Positions 1-12,075 are shown, counted from the stretch's first letter. The stretch: DNA of 64,000 nt from Proteles cristata cristata (GCA_017311185.1 JAESUZ010002555.1:62001-126000), one strand, 5' to 3'. Notes: a model not told the origin generated them from the letters alone. Made by a program: numbers and translations.

Positions 1-106
1 ATTTTTATTCTGAGACACAGGATATGTTTATGAATTATAAGATTTATATATTCAATAAAAGTCACACCTCCCTCATCATATATATATATGTGTGTGTATA
101 TACGTC

Positions 107-290
107 TTTTTTTTTTTTTTTTGAGAGAGAGAGAGAGAGAGCAGGGGAGAGTCAGAGAGAGAGGGAGAGTCCCAAGTAGGCTCAGTGCAGTGCAAAGAGA
201 CCAATTTGGGGCCTCAAACTCATGAACCATAAGATTATGACCTGAGCCAGAATCAAGAGTCTAAGGCTTAACCAACTGAGCCACCCAGGC

Positions 291-292
<2 letters not shown>
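107..292 (-). mobile_element. tRNA-derived CAN-type SINE
   Basis: Read on the minus strand it starts at the tRNA-like head (complement of gagccacccaggcac) and ends in a (TC)n / poly-A tail, seen on plus as poly-T followed by (GA)n. The head directly abuts a (TG)n microsatellite. The internal sequence aatcaagagtctaaggctta marks it as a somewhat older subfamily than the SINEs with caaagtcggac. Confidence 0.85.

Positions 293-341
<49 letters not shown>
293..341 (+). repeat. (TG)n microsatellite
   Basis: Uninterrupted TG dinucleotide run of about 24 units starting right at the 5' end of the neighbouring minus-strand SINE. Confidence 0.9.
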
Positions 342-568
342 CTTTTAAACGTGATGAACTTATTCAGACTTCAGTCCCTTTTCTAAATTGACCATGTTAG
401 TTTTCCAAACTCTTTATAATAATGCCATTCTAGTATGATAAAATACATTTTTTCAGAAATTCAGAAATGTAGTAACATGTAATGAATATGACCATGTAGA
501 ATATTTGCAATGGGGTGCCAAATGACTTAGCACTTTTTTCCAGTCTTGTATTTAAAAAAAAAGGGATG

Positions 569-800
569 GGGGGTGCACCTGGGTGGCTTAGTTGGTTAAG
601 TGTAGGATACTTGATTTAGGCTCATGTCATTATTTCACCATTCATGAGTTCCAGGCCCAAGATGGGCTCTGCACACAGACTGCGGGGAGCCTGCTTGGGA
701 TTCTCCCTCTTCCTCTCTCTCTGCCCCTCCTCCACTTGAGCTCTTTCTCAAAATAAATAAACCTATAAATAAACAAACAAACAAATAAAAATATAAAAAG
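569..800 (+). mobile_element. CAN-type SINE
   Basis: Begins with a diverged head (gggtgcacctgggtggct) and ends with ctctctctctgcccctcc and an A-rich tail of repeated aaataaacaaac. It is the first of four SINEs lying head-to-tail up to 1,491. Confidence 0.85.
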
Positions 801-809
801 GAGTGGGGA

Positions 810-1038
810 GGGGCAGCTGGGTGACTCAGTCAGTTATGCATCCGACTCGGTTTTCAGCTCAGGTCACGATCTCATGGTTCCTGAGTTCAAGTCCTGCCTC
901 AGGCTCTTTCCTGACAGTGCAGAGCCTGCTTGGGATTCTTTTACTCTCTGTGCCCTGTGCCCTGTGCAAGCATGCATGCTCTCTCTCTCTCTCTCTCTCT
1001 CCCCCTCTTTCTCAAATAAATAAACTTAAAAATCCCAC
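810..1038 (+). mobile_element. CAN-type SINE
   Basis: Second SINE of the tandem cluster. It has a tRNA-like head with tgggtgactcagtcagtta, then the ctgacagtgcagagcctgcttgg body, a (TC)n tract near 980-1,010 and an aaataaataaac tail. Confidence 0.85.
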
Positions 1039-1046
1039 AAGTTTAC

Positions 1047-1250
1047 GGGGCGCCTGGATGGCTCAAATGGTTAAGCATCCGACTTCAGCTCAGGTCACGA
1101 TCTTGCAGTTTGTGGGTTCAAGCCCCGTGTCAGTCTGTGCTGACAGCTCAGAGCCTGGAGCCTGCTTCATGTTCTGTGTCTCCTTCTCTCTCAGCCCTTC
1201 CACTGCTTGTGCTCTGTCTCTCTCTCTCTCTCAAAAATAAACATTTAAAA
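1047..1250 (+). mobile_element. CAN-type SINE
   Basis: Third SINE of the cluster. The head is ggggcgcctggatggctcaa, followed by the tRNA B-box-like gggttcaagcccc, a (TC)n tract and a caaaaataaacattt tail. Its tail contributed the target site used by the next insertion. Confidence 0.88.
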
Positions 1251-1262
1251 ATATTTTAACCC

Positions 1263-1491
1263 GGGGCGCCTGGGTGGCTTAGTCGGTTAAGCGTCCGACT
1301 TTCACTTGGATCATGATCTCGCGGTTCGTGGGTTCGAGCCCCGCTTCTCTGAGCTGGCAGTCAGCACAGAGCCTGGAGCCTGGTTCAGAGTCTGTGTCTC
1401 CCTCTCTCTCTGACCCTCCCCTGCTCACGCTGTCTCTCTTTCTCTCCTAGAAATAAATAAAATGTTAAAAAAAATTAAAAAAAAAATAAAT
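1263..1491 (+). mobile_element. Full-length CAN-type SINE with 16-bp target-site duplication
   Basis: The head (ggggcgcctgggtggcttag) to the A-rich tail is intact. The 16-bp sequence aaaaatattttaaccc occurs immediately before (1,247-1,262) and immediately after (1,492-1,507) the element, a perfect target-site duplication. This indicates a recent L1-mediated insertion into the junction between the previous SINE tail and the adjacent L1 remnant. Confidence 0.93.
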
Positions 1492-1507
1492 AAAAATATT
1501 TTAACCC

Positions 1508-3328
1508 AAATTTATGACCCATTGTATATATATACCACATCTTCTTTATCCATTCATTCATTGATGGACATTTGGGCTCTTTCTATACTTTGGCCATTGT
1601 TAATAGCACTGCTATAAATATTGGGGTGCACATGCCTCTTTGAAACAGCACACCTGTATCTCTTGGATAAATACCTAGTAGTGCAATTACTGGGTTGTAG
1701 GGTAGTTCTATTTTTAATTTTTTTAGGAACCTCCATACTGTTTTCCAGAGTGGCTGTGCCAGTCTGCATTCCCACCAACAGTGCAAAAAGGTTCCTCTTT
1801 CTCCGCATCCTCGCCAACATCTGCCATTGCCTGAGTTGTTAATGTTAGCCATTCTGACATGTATGAGGTGGTATCTCATTGTGGTTTTGATTTGTATTTC
1901 CCTGATGATGATTGATGTTGAACATTTTTTCATGTGCCAGTTGGCCATCTGGATGTCTTCCTTGGCGAAGTGTCTATTCGTGTCTTTTGCTTATTTCTTC
2001 ACTAGATTATTTGTTTTTTGGGTGTTGAGTTTGATAAGTTTTTATAGATTTTGGATACTAATCTTTCATCTGATATGTCACTTGCAAATATCTTCTCCTA
2101 GTCTGTTGTTTGCCTTTTAGTTTTGCTGATTGTTTCCTTCACTGTGCAGAAGTTTTTTATCTTGATGAGGTCCCAGTAGTTGAGTTTTGCTTTTGTTTCC
2201 TTTGCCTCTGGAGACATGTCAAGTAAGAAGTTGCTGTGGCCGAAGTCAAAGAGGTTGTTGCCTGTTTTCTCCTCTAGGATTTTGATGGTGTCCTGTCTTA
2301 CGTTTAGGTCTTTTCATCCATTTTTGAGTTGATATTTGCATATGGTGCAAGAAAGTGGTCCAGGTTTATTCTTCTGCATGTTGCTGTCCAGTTTTCCCAT
2401 CACCATTTGCTGAAGAGACTATCTTTTTTCCACTGGAAATTCCTTCCTGTTTTGTCAAAGATTAGTTGGCCATATGTCTGTGCGTCCATTTCTGGATTCT
2501 CTGTTCTGTTCCACTGATCTGAGTGTCTGTTTTTGTGCCAGTACCGTACTGTCTTGATGATTACAACTCTGTAATACAGCTTGAAGTCTGGAATTGTGAT
2601 GACTCCAGCTTTCGTTTTCTTCTTCAGGATTGCTTTGAACACAGGCTGTTCAGGGTCTTTTCTGGTTCCATACAAATGTTAGGATTGTTTGTTCTAGCTC
2701 TGTGAAGAATGCTGGTGTTATTTGGGTAGGGGTTGCATTGAATACGTAGATTACTTTGGGTAGTATTGACATGTTAACGGTATTTGTTCTTCTAATCCAT
2801 GAGGATGAAATGTTTTTCCATTTTTTTGTGTCTTCTTCAATTTCTTTCATACACTTTCTATAGTTTTTGGTGCATAGATTTTTTTCACCTCTTTGGTTAC
2901 ATTTATTCCTAAGTATTTTATCGTTTTTGGTGCAGTTGTAAGTGGGATCGATTCCTTGATTTCTCTTTCTTCTGCTTCATTATTGGTGTATAGAAATGAA
3001 ACCAATTTCTGTACATTGATTTTATATCCTGTGGCTTTGTTGAATTCATGGATCAGTTCTAGCAATTTTTGGTAGAATCTTTTGGGTTTTCCATATAGTG
3101 TATCATATCGTCTGCAAAGAGCGAAAGTTTGACTTCCTCCAGGCTGATTTGGATGCCTTTTATTTCTTTGTGTTATCTGATTGCTGAGGGTAGGCCTTCC
3201 AGTGCTCTGTTGAACAACAGTGGTGACAGTGGACATCCTTGTCGTGTTCCTGACCTTAGGGGGAAAACTCTCAGTTTTTCCCCATCGAGGATGTTGGGTT
3301 TTTTGTATACGGCCTTTATGTTAAGGAT
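1508..3328 (-). mobile_element. LINE-1 fragment (ORF2 3' part), truncated and broken
   Basis: Minus-strand reading frames here encode L1 ORF2 protein C-terminal sequence, for example [17 protein letters not shown] near 1,720-1,780 and reverse-transcriptase-side sequence such as [12 protein letters not shown] near 3,050. The coding sequence is split over at least four frames with stops, so it is a dead copy. The 5' end stops abruptly near 3,328, typical of 5' truncation. The 3' UTR and tail are missing next to the SINE cluster. Confidence 0.9.
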
Positions 3329-3856
3329 ACTGTAACAACTATAAACTTAGTGTTAAAAGGCTCTGGCAGACAGCTCTATGCTGCTAGGTTTTTAGCTTGT
3401 AAATAATACAAGCACATGAGCAGTTTTAAAATGCCATAGAAAACACAGAAACAAAACAATAACCAACAATGTCTATCTAAAACGAAACTGTATAACCCAC
3501 ACATCTAAAATGCGAAAAATAATTAGAACAACTGATTAGGGGCAAATATCTCCCTCTCATAAAAATTTTCATTTCTTGACTTTTTTTTTTCTTATTTTTA
3601 CATGACAAATTTTTAATCGATATGGGGATAAAAAAGAGCTTGACAAGTGAAGAGTTTCAACTCACTAAACTAATGCCAACAAAGTAAGCCTACGTAGGAA
3701 AAAATTTTTCAAATTACGGGCTATGCACATACAAAATTAAAAATGCAGGTATTACGATCATAGTGTAAAACCATGGCTGCTGTGATGTCTCATTACTCCC
3801 TAAAGTTGAGAAATGGACCACAGGACGTTCAGTGGCCACAGCTTCTGGTGCTGTTG

Positions 3857-4040
3857 TTGTTTAATGTTTATTCATTTTTGAGAGAGAGAGACAGAGACAG
3901 AGCATGAGCAGGGGCAGGGCAGAGAGAGAAGGGGACAGAGGATCCAAAGCAGGCTCCATGCTGACAGCAGCGAGCCAGATGCAGGGCTCGAACTCACAAA
4001 CTGTGAGTTCATGACCTGAGCCAAAGTTGGACTGCGCCCC
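3857..4040 (-). mobile_element. CAN-type SINE, truncated head
   Basis: Plus strand shows tttaatgtttattcatttttgag, then (GA)n, gcatgagcaggggcagggcag and ctgacagcagcgagcc. The element ends early at ctgcgcccc, so the tRNA-like head is partly deleted. Confidence 0.83.
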
Positions 4041-5364
4041 AGGTCTTTCTGTGATTATTTCTGTTGACTAGAAACAACATGTAAGTAAAGATGGGCGGGC
4101 ACCTCTGCTGTGCTGCCAATTAACGACATTTGAGATCGTCACCTAAACTGGAACCGGGACTCGGGCCTTGTGCTCTTCTTGCCTCCATTTCCTCTGGATG
4201 AGACCTGTCTCTGTCTTCAGATTCCATCTCTGAGCTTCTTCAAAGGCCCGTGGTGCTTACGCATCCTCCTGCTGAGCTTGCTCCGGATCAGACTCCAGGC
4301 AGCCCATACCCTCCAATCTCTGCAGGTCACTCCAGCTTTTCCAGCTAACGCAAACACCCCTCCGAATCAGGGGAGTCCTCCCCTGCGCCTTGCCTGCTTC
4401 TCTAAGTCAGCATACTCACAGCTAGGTGTCTGTCGTTCTCCCTGCCAGGGGGGCCCGAAAAAACTGGAGACAGAGCCTGGTTCCTGGGGTCACAAAAGCG
4501 ATTTCCCAGCAGCCATCGGGGAAGGCTTGCTGGAAACGCACCTGGCCCTCTTCGTGGGGCTGGTGCCCGAAGCCCAATTAATTCATGTCGCATTTGCCGC
4601 TCAGCTTCCTGAAGAACTCCTCCTTCTAGAGCTTGCTTCTCGGGGTGGGGCATTGCCTCTCGGGCAGCTGTGTTCCCAGCTGTCCATCCCGGGAGGGCCT
4701 GCGGTTACTTACCCGAGGGCCCAGGGCCCACCGCTGGGGTCTGTAGGGGTTAGATTTGCGCTCCTCCTCCCCCACCCTGGACTCCATGGCAAGAGGCAGT
4801 CAGCTAGACAGGAAGTCCAGCCAGAAACCCCGGCACAACCGAGCTGCCCAGGGGCGGTCGTTGGCACTGGAGCACAGGGTCAGATGTCCTGCCGAGTGCG
4901 CCCCCCACCCCATCCCTGGCTCTGTCCACCCTGCCAGCTCAACTTCCTCCAAACCGACCTGACACCCTTTTATTTGATCCCCAGCCACCAGCCTCTTTCC
5001 CCAAAGCTCGAACCCACAGAGCCGCTTTATTTGGGGTGTCCTATTTCTCAGCCCCAAGAAGCAAAGTTTCACTGGAGGAAGTGAAAAAGAGGGGCTCCCC
5101 AGCTTCTGTGAGACCCAGAGACCCAGAAGGCATGCCTCCCACCAGGGAGATAGGCAGAGCCAGTCTACACAGCAATGGCCAGACTCACCTTCTCAGTGCC
5201 TGTGGCTGACATGGAGTAGTGGACCCTCGGGAAGGTGACCTCTGGGAGCCACAGGGCCCACTGCGGTTCCAGGGCAGGTGCCTGGGCCGGAACTGCATGA
5301 GACACTGACTTCACCAACCTGGAGGGAATGGAGTCAGGTGGTCAGGGGACAAGGCTTACTGGGT

Positions 5365-5495
5365 TAAGGGCAGAACCCGAGCTCTGAAATCGGAGAAGCC
5401 TGGGTTCAAATCCCAGCCCACCTCTGGCTAGTGGTGACACATTGGGCAAATCACTTGACCTCTCTGAGCTTCAATATCCCCATCTGTGGAGGGGG
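5365..5495 (+). mobile_element. MIR element
   Basis: Contains the diagnostic MIR core in plus orientation: gcctgggttcaaatcccagc, then a diverged ctagtggtgacacattgggcaa and cttgacctctctgagcttcaat. It is an ancient mammal-wide SINE remnant. Confidence 0.75.
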
Positions 5496-5559
5496 GGGGA
5501 TAATGTGACCCAGAGCTGAAGCCTTGAGGCTTTTTTGGCCATAGTTAGAAATAGATTTT

Positions 5560-5682
5560 ACACTGGAGTGTCTGGCTGGCTTAGTTGGTAGAGCCAATGT
5601 GACTCTTGATCTCAGGGTCATGAGTTTGAGCCCCACGTTGGATGTAGAAATTACTTCGATAAATAAAACTTAAAAAAAAAAA
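5560..5682 (+). mobile_element. Older carnivore tRNA-SINE lacking the (TC)n body
   Basis: A tRNA-like head (ggctggcttagttggtagag, then ctcttgatctcagggtcatg and gagccccacgttgg) runs straight into gtagaaattactt and an A-rich tail. This is the short form seen in older CAN SINE subfamilies. Confidence 0.78.
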
Positions 5683-6007
5683 CCAAAATCTTTTAAAAAC
5701 GAGATATGTTTTACACCATAACCTTATACACACATACATGTGATACATAATTAAAACAAAAGCCTCACTGCCCCATATAAAACTCTAATCCATACTGCAT
5801 ATGTACACCCTAATTTTTCTATTTTATTTCCTTCTAATGTACTGGTTCCAGTCAACTAATTTGATTTCAAATGGGATGTGAACTGCAATTTGAAAAACAC
5901 TGATGTAGATGGCATTGAGCCCATGGAAACACACACGCACACACACAGCGTCACACACTCAGCTGTCATTTCACACATAAGTGATTAATCGCAAGGTTTT
6001 AAAAATA

Positions 6008-6222
6008 TTTTTTTAATGTTTATTTATTTTTAAGAGAGAAAGAGGCAGAGCATGAGCAGAGGAGGGTCAGAGAGAGAGGGAGATACAGAATCCTAAGACA
6101 GGCTCCAGGCTCTGAGCTAGCTGTCAGCATAGAGCCCGACACGGGGCTCGAACCCATGAACCGTGAGATCGTGACCTGAGCCAAAGTCGGACACTTAACT
6201 GACTGAGCCACCCAGGCGCCCC
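6008..6222 (-). mobile_element. CAN-type SINE
   Basis: Complete minus-strand copy: ttaatgtttatttattttta, (GA)n, gcatgagcagaggagggtca, ctgtcagcatagagcccgac and the head complement ending ccacccaggcgcccc. Confidence 0.9.
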
Positions 6223-6696
6223 TCATCACAGGTTTTGGTAGAGCACACTGGTGTCCACTCCTTCCTTGGTGTCCCCGTGGTGGGGGCACAGAGGATGCTC
6301 AATGCATATTTGCTCATTAGGAGCAGGGTTGAAGGCTGGGGGAGAAGAGGGGTACAGCCCACCACATTTGGAGGTGTCGGAGCCTGAAGAAGACCGCCAT
6401 GTCTCCTGCTTTGGTTTCAGCCCTTTTCCGTGGGCGAAGGGAATGGAGACACCCAGCGAACAGTAAGTGCCGAGTCTCCCAAGTTTCAGGGCTAAGAAAA
6501 GGCCGAGTGATCGCTTGTGGGGGGTGGGGGTGAGGGTGGTACCTGCTCCAGGGACTGTTCCCAGCATTTGAAGATTAAAAGCCCGAGGAGCTTGCTTTAT
6601 ACATCTTCGGTCTGGACAGGGCTTTGCGGGTGTGCCGGGCTTTCCAGTATGAGTCTCCTGTCTCTCCCTTGTAAAGTTTTCAAAAGTGGGGGGTGA

Positions 6697-6916
6697 GGGG
6701 CGCCTGGGTGGCTTAGTCGGTTAGGCGTCCGACTTTCGCTTAGGTCATGATCTCGCGGTTTGTGGGTTCGAACCCCACGTCGGGCTCTGTGCTGACTGCC
6801 AGCTCAGAGCCTGGAGCCTGTTTCGGAGTCTGTGTCTCCCTCTCTCTCTGACCCTCCCCTGCTCACATTCTCTCTCTCTCTCTCTCTCTCCTAGAAATAA
6901 ATAAAACATTAAAAAA
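6697..6916 (+). mobile_element. Full-length CAN-type SINE with 15-bp target-site duplication
   Basis: An intact copy runs from the ggcgcctgggtggcttagtc head to the ctagaaataaataaaacatt tail. The 15-mer aaaagtggggggtga flanks it exactly at 6,682-6,696 and 6,917-6,931. It belongs to the subfamily with the ctgactgccagctcagagcc body. Confidence 0.93.
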
Positions 6917-7220
6917 AAAAGTGGGGGGTGAAGCTGTTCCTCTGAGACTGGGTGTCCCTGAGGGCAGGGCTGTGTCTCCCCCCTCAGACTGGGGATCCCT
7001 GAGCAAAGGAGTTCTGTCCTGCCCCTCTGACTGGAGCATGTGAATGAGCGAGGGGAGAGCTAGGGGCTAACTCCAGCTGAAAGATCGCTTCAGGGCCCCC
7101 CACTCTGGCTTCAGCTTCCCTCTTCCCCACATGTCACAAGTGCCATCACGGAAGGCCTCCTAAACCTGGCTCGCGTTGTGTGCAGACCTCCTCCAGCAAA
7201 AGGTCTTTCAAACCACCGCC

Positions 7221-7324
7221 CAGGAGTACCCAACTGGCTCAGCCACAGAGCATGGACTCTGTATCTTAGGGTCGTGAGGTCAAGCCCCACGTTGGGGATG
7301 GAGGTTACTTTTTTAAAAAAAAAA
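7221..7324 (+). mobile_element. Short older tRNA-SINE
   Basis: A diverged head (cccaactggctcagccacag), ctctgtatcttagggtcgtg, gccccacgttggggatggagg and a poly-T/poly-A junction. There is no (TC)n body, similar to the copy at 5,560. Confidence 0.65.
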
Positions 7325-7439
7325 TGCCACCCACCCCATTCATTAGTGGGTTGTGAAGTCAGGCGAGTAGAACCTAATGAGGGTTCTTTTTGAATGCTAT
7401 GCAGGTCCATAGCATTATATGGCAATGCAGGGCTTTGGT

Positions 7440-7676
7440 TGTTTTTTTTTTTTTTTTTTTTAATGTTTATTTTATAATTTTTGACAGAGAGAGAGAGAGA
7501 GAGACAGAGCATGAGCAGGGGAGGGGCAGAGAGAGAGGGAAAGACAGAATCCGAAGCAGAATCCAGGCTCCAGGCTGTCAGCATGGAGCCTGACACAGGG
7601 CTCGAACTCTGGAAGGTCCAGATCATGACCTGAGCCAAAGTCGGACGCATAACCGACTGAGCCACCCAGGCGCCTC
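7440..7676 (-). mobile_element. CAN-type SINE
   Basis: Begins with a 22-nt poly-T (tail), then aatgtttattt, (GA)n, gcatgagcaggggaggggca and ends at the head complement ccacccaggcgcctc. Confidence 0.9.
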
Positions 7677-7954
7677 TATACAGGGCTTTATGCAAGTGTG
7701 TGGCTGTGCTCGTGCATCCTGGCTCATGAGGCAAAATGCTGGAAGGACCCCACACTCACACTGTCCGGATGCACACGCCCAAACCCACCTACGTGGCGAG
7801 GCACATGCTTGCGCAGGCGCAGAGGGGCTCACATCCCGCCCTGGGCTTCACCCCAGCTCCCGCTGCCCCACGGAGGCAGCTGCGTTTCCCTGTGCACGGA
7901 CCCACCTTCCTCTGAGCGGGGCAGGAAGGAAGAGCTCCCTGTTATCCTTCCCTC

Positions 7955-8080
7955 CCTGCCGTCCCCCCTACACCTCGCCTCCCTTCCTTCCCCCGACTGC
8001 CCTTCTTCCTCCATACCATCCTCTCTTTCCTCTTCCGCCCCTCCCTCCCTGCCCTCCACCCTTGTCCCCTCCCAGCCCTT
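7955..8080. repeat. C/T-rich low-complexity tract
   Basis: A run of ccctccc/cttcct-type pyrimidines of about 125 nt on the plus strand without a clear repeat unit. It may form unusual DNA structure. It explains the spurious proline/serine-rich open frames that overlap it. Confidence 0.7.
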
Positions 8081-8529
8081 GCTGAACAACATACAGGCGA
8101 CTGTATTTCCCAAGGCAGAAATGAGAACAAGTGGTCTGACTTGAGCACAGTCGTCAGACATCGAGCCAGTCCCAACTGCCCTGTCCGTGCGGTCACCCTG
8201 TGGGTGCGTACAGCCTCAGTTTCTCAGCCAGAGGGAGTGGCCCACAGTGGCACTGGGCCTGGGAACTTCCAGAGTCTCCCTCTGGTTATTGACTCGTCTC
8301 TGCTTTAAGCCTCCAGGCCTGCCCAGAGGGGTTAGGACCCGGGGCTTCTGTGTCCTTCTGAACCCTGCAGGGAGGTGGCGGTGGGGAGCTGGCCCCTGCC
8401 AGGCTTTGCCACACATGGATTTCCTCCCGTGAATGAGTAAGTGGAGAGTGCATGGGTTGGGGATTAGATGGCAGGGAGTGGTGGGGAGTCCTATGTCTCA
8501 GACTTGGGCATATCAAAGGCTGGAGAATC

Positions 8530-8711
8530 TTTTTTTTTTTTTTTAATGTTTATTTTTGAAAGAGAGAGAGAGCGAGCAAGCATGCGTGTGTGGGAATGGC
8601 AGAGAGGAGACAGAGGATCTGAAGCAGGCTCCATGCTGTCAGCACAGAGCCCCATGAAGGGCTAGATCTCATGGAACCACAAAATCATGAACTGAGCCAC
8701 CCAGGCGCCCC
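8530..8711 (-). mobile_element. CAN-type SINE
   Basis: Poly-T tail, ttaatgtttatttttgaaag, (GA)n, gcaggctccatgctgtcagc, then a head that lacks the caaagtcggac segment and ends ccacccaggcgcccc. Confidence 0.87.
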
Positions 8712-9339
8712 GAAGGCCAGAGATCTAACCAGAGAATAAGGAATGAGACCTGGGGACCATTCCAAAAGTTCCAAACCAAATACTGATACGGGATCCAGTG
8801 TCTGGAGCTGGGACTCTGGTTCCTGCCCAGATCCCGGACAATCTCGTTCAGCCTCTGCAGAGACAAGCCTGTGAGTGGCAGTGCACAGCCGCAAGGGCTT
8901 TCCCTCCACTCTTGGTGTATGTGGACCATCTGGGCAAGGCAGGGCTTGGGACCGAGGACAGGGAGCTGGGGCCGGACAGCCTCCGTAAGGACCTCCCTCA
9001 GCAGGTGTGGGCACCTCTTGCTAACACTTTGACACCTGGGGGTCGTGGCTTCCCAGGACCACTACACAGGGAAACCAAGGCCTGGACCCTGAAGGGGGAT
9101 GCAAAGCCCCAGGGATTCCTCATGCACTTTGTGATGGGGGGAGAGGAAGGATCCAGAAGTCTTCGATACTCCCCAAAGCTACTTCTATTGCTTTCTTGGC
9201 TGAACATCTCCTGTTCCATTCTCTCAGGGGGTCTGGAAGGAGTCTGGCTGACCTTCCCCTAAATCCTCCTCATTCTTCATGGTCTGCCTTCTTTAGCAAG
9301 CTTTCCTCCATCACTGGCTATTGCTGTTACAACCATAAC

Positions 9340-9520
9340 AGAGCTGAGTTTGGCTCTATGCCAAGCACCCACTGGGCGATTTATGTGCATTTTCTCATTG
9401 AACGCACAACGTTATGAGGTTATAAGGTGTTATTAATTTCCCTTAATAGATGAGGATGCGGGTTCAGAGAGGGTGAGTGGTCTGCCCAAGGTCACTCAGC
9501 TATCAAATGACAGAGGCACA
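9340..9520 (-). mobile_element. MIR element
   Basis: The plus strand carries the MIR reverse signature: gatgaggatgcgggttcaga, gagggtgagtggtctgccca and aggtcactcagctatcaaat. The upstream part (ctatgccaagcacccactgg) corresponds to its 3' end. Confidence 0.75.
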
Positions 9521-11014
9521 CATCCCATACTCCGTTTGAGTGAGTTTCACTTCTCCAACTATGGGCTTTGGAGAATCAGGGCTTCATCAGGACTCAGCCC
9601 ACACGACCCAGATTCCGAATCCTGGACCCAAAGTGTCCAGTGTTTTCTCAAGACCGCTAGACTTAAGTGATTGCGCATTGTGCCCCCCCACCCCCACCCC
9701 AACCCCGGTATATCAATTGATATATTCCTCAGGTCCCTTAGTCCCAGGGGAAATGGAGCTCAACAGCAAAGAGGCTGGAACCGTCACATTAGGCCAGGGA
9801 GGTCAAAAGCCCCAGAGAACACCTGGAAACTCTTCTCCACCCCCACCCAGCCCTATATGCCCGATGCCCTGCACACTTCCATCCAGGCTCCCATTTCCTT
9901 CTAAGCCCTCCCCAGACTTGGTTCCCCAGCTGTCCCCAGCACCCAGGCAAAATTCTGGGTGCGCTGCAGTTCATTCCTTTCCCCTGAGAGTACCCCAAGT
10001 ACCCTATTCCCCGCCCCCACACTATGTCCCGGCCACATTTCTGGGGCCCTCTTGCCCCGAGGGGAACTGAGCCAGGGTAAAAAGGGCAGGTGGAGGGAGG
10101 CAATAGAATGAGACCCCCAAGGGACCATGCCTCCCCAGCTAAAGGAGCAGCCCATGGGGAGAAGAGATGGCTGAGGAAACACCTCCATCAATCAGTAGGT
10201 CCACAGTGGGGTTAAGGGGCACTCCACGCTGCTCACTAACTGTCATTACACTAATGATTCCTTAAGAACGAGCATAATGGTAACCTCCACCTATAGTCCC
10301 AATACTCTCACAAGCCTGACCTCCCCGGCCCCTCTCCAGAGGCCTCCACGGGGCCATGGGTTGTTGTCCTTCTCCAGAGAAACTGGGCCCAGAGAGGCCA
10401 AGAGAGAGGTTCACCTGGTGAGCCAGTGGCAGGGAAGCTTCTTATCAACGGAGTGCAGCTTCTGCAAGAGTTAGGCTGAGGGCCCCAAGTGCCGCGGCAA
10501 AACTCATGATCAGTGGCCCATGGGGAAGCCCCTCCCAGGCCCTTCTTTCTGATGCTCCCAGGTCCCACCTCTGGTCTTCTATCATTTCCACGTTCATGGC
10601 AAGAACTAGTGCCTCTAAACCCCAGGACGGACCTGACTTCCAATAAGAAATGTCACCTGAATGAATGGGCGGTCTGGACTTTGAAGTAACAAGCCAGGGA
10701 CCCTAATATCAGATGGGGGGTGAGGGTGAGGAACGTTGTACGTGTTCATATGGAAACGCCTGATGATTTCAGACCAGCTCTAAGGTCCCAAGAGCCAGAG
10801 GGGTCAGTAAAAGGAGTGCTTACACGGGCCACATTCGCAAAAGTATAATGTCTAGAACAAGGAAGGTGTTGGGTCAAGGGGAAGGGGAGGGTGAAGCCTG
10901 GGTAATGCGCTCAGTTCTGGGCTGAACTAGAGCACCGAGGGGTGAACGGAGGGGTGGGGACCTTTCCGGTTATGCCAGAGAGAACCACGTCCCGGTGAAA
11001 ATATCTGTCGTGGT

Positions 11015-11150
11015 TCATGTCGAGCAGACATTCTATTACTTGATCCTCACAATTTCAGGAGGGAGGGACTGTCATAATTTTTACATTACAGGTGAGGAAA
11101 CTGAAGCACAAAGGGGCCCTGGTGTGAGTAAGTGATGACACCAAGTGTTG
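11015..11150 (-). mobile_element. MIR element
   Basis: Reverse MIR core on plus: acattacaggtgaggaaact, gaagcacaaaggggccc, followed by a diverged gtaagtgatgacaccaag. Confidence 0.65.
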
Positions 11151-11689
11151 AACTTCAGCACCCTTGGCAGAGAGGCTTGATAGCCATGTGTGGATCTGTG
11201 AGGAGAATTAGGCCCCAGTGAGAGGCATTTAGGGACATCATAAGACCGACTCTGCATGGAGGCCTTTAGAGATAGCCATCTCCCCCTTCCGGGAAGCATG
11301 TGAGCAAAGACCCGATGGACATCTCCACAGGTCCTGTCTGAAGGATCCCGGGATGGCTCTTAGCTCAGCTGAGCCACAAGATTCCATCCTGGACTCGGAC
11401 TCTGCAGGCACGGAGCCCTTGGGGCCCCACACAGGCCCTCCGCCCCTGCTACAGCTCTCCCTCCGCTTCAGCCTCCTTTCTGGAGTCCCAGGGGTCCCTC
11501 ATTATAAACCCCTTCCCCCTATGAGGATGACTGCCATTTAAGGTGTTGGTCGGAGAGCATCCCAGAGCTCAGAGGAGCCCTGGCCTTCTGTGCAGCTGAG
11601 ATGTGTGTCAGGAGAGGACAGCGTGTTCCCGAGCCCCCGTCTCCACAGTGGGAATCATTCCGAGGCACTGAAGGAGTAAAGGGGTCAGA

Positions 11690-11773
11690 CAGTGTCCATC
11701 AATAGACAAATGGATACGGAAAATGTGGCATATATATATATACACACACATATATATGTGTAATTATTTATGT

Positions 11774-11823
<50 letters not shown>

Positions 11824-12075
11824 GCGCGCGATGGAATATTACACAGCCATGAAAAGGGATGCAGTCATGACATTTGTGACAACGTGGATGTACCTAGAGG
11901 GTTCAACGCTAAGTGAAATAAGTCAGACTAAGAAAGACAAATACCATATGACGTCACTCATAAGTGGAATCTAAAAAAAAAAAAAAGTGAATAAACAAAC
12001 ACAAAGTATGAAAACAGAAAACAAATGGATGGTTGCCAGAGGGGAGGGCCGGGGGCTTGGGCAGGTGAGAGCATG
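11690..12075 (+). mobile_element. LINE-1 3' fragment (ORF2 end and 3'UTR)
   Basis: Plus-strand L1: gtccatcaatagacaaatgg, then tggaatattacacagccatg (protein sequence MEYYTAMKRD), aagtgaaataagtcagacta and a terminal ggttgccagaggggagg. A (TA)n/(CA)n expansion interrupts it at about 11,730-11,830. The element is 5'-truncated. Confidence 0.85.
11778..11830 (+). repeat. (CA)n(CG)n microsatellite inside L1
   Basis: About 22 CA units followed by four CG units, within the L1 fragment and preceded by imperfect TA repeats. Confidence 0.9.

Noticed and set aside
803..1240. A 145-codon open frame
   Set aside because: It spans two SINEs. Frames containing RGAWVAQSVKRPT-like peptides recur at every SINE copy in the window and are translation artefacts.
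1583..3236. Minus-strand frames with reverse-transcriptase-like sequence
   Set aside because: They belong to a decayed L1 copy broken over several frames, so they are not an independent gene.
4170..5084. A 304-codon plus-strand open frame
   Set aside because: It has no recognisable domain, low-complexity Pro/Leu/Gln composition and no splice or promoter context, and the GC-rich region allows long chance frames on several strands. A coding role is not supported.
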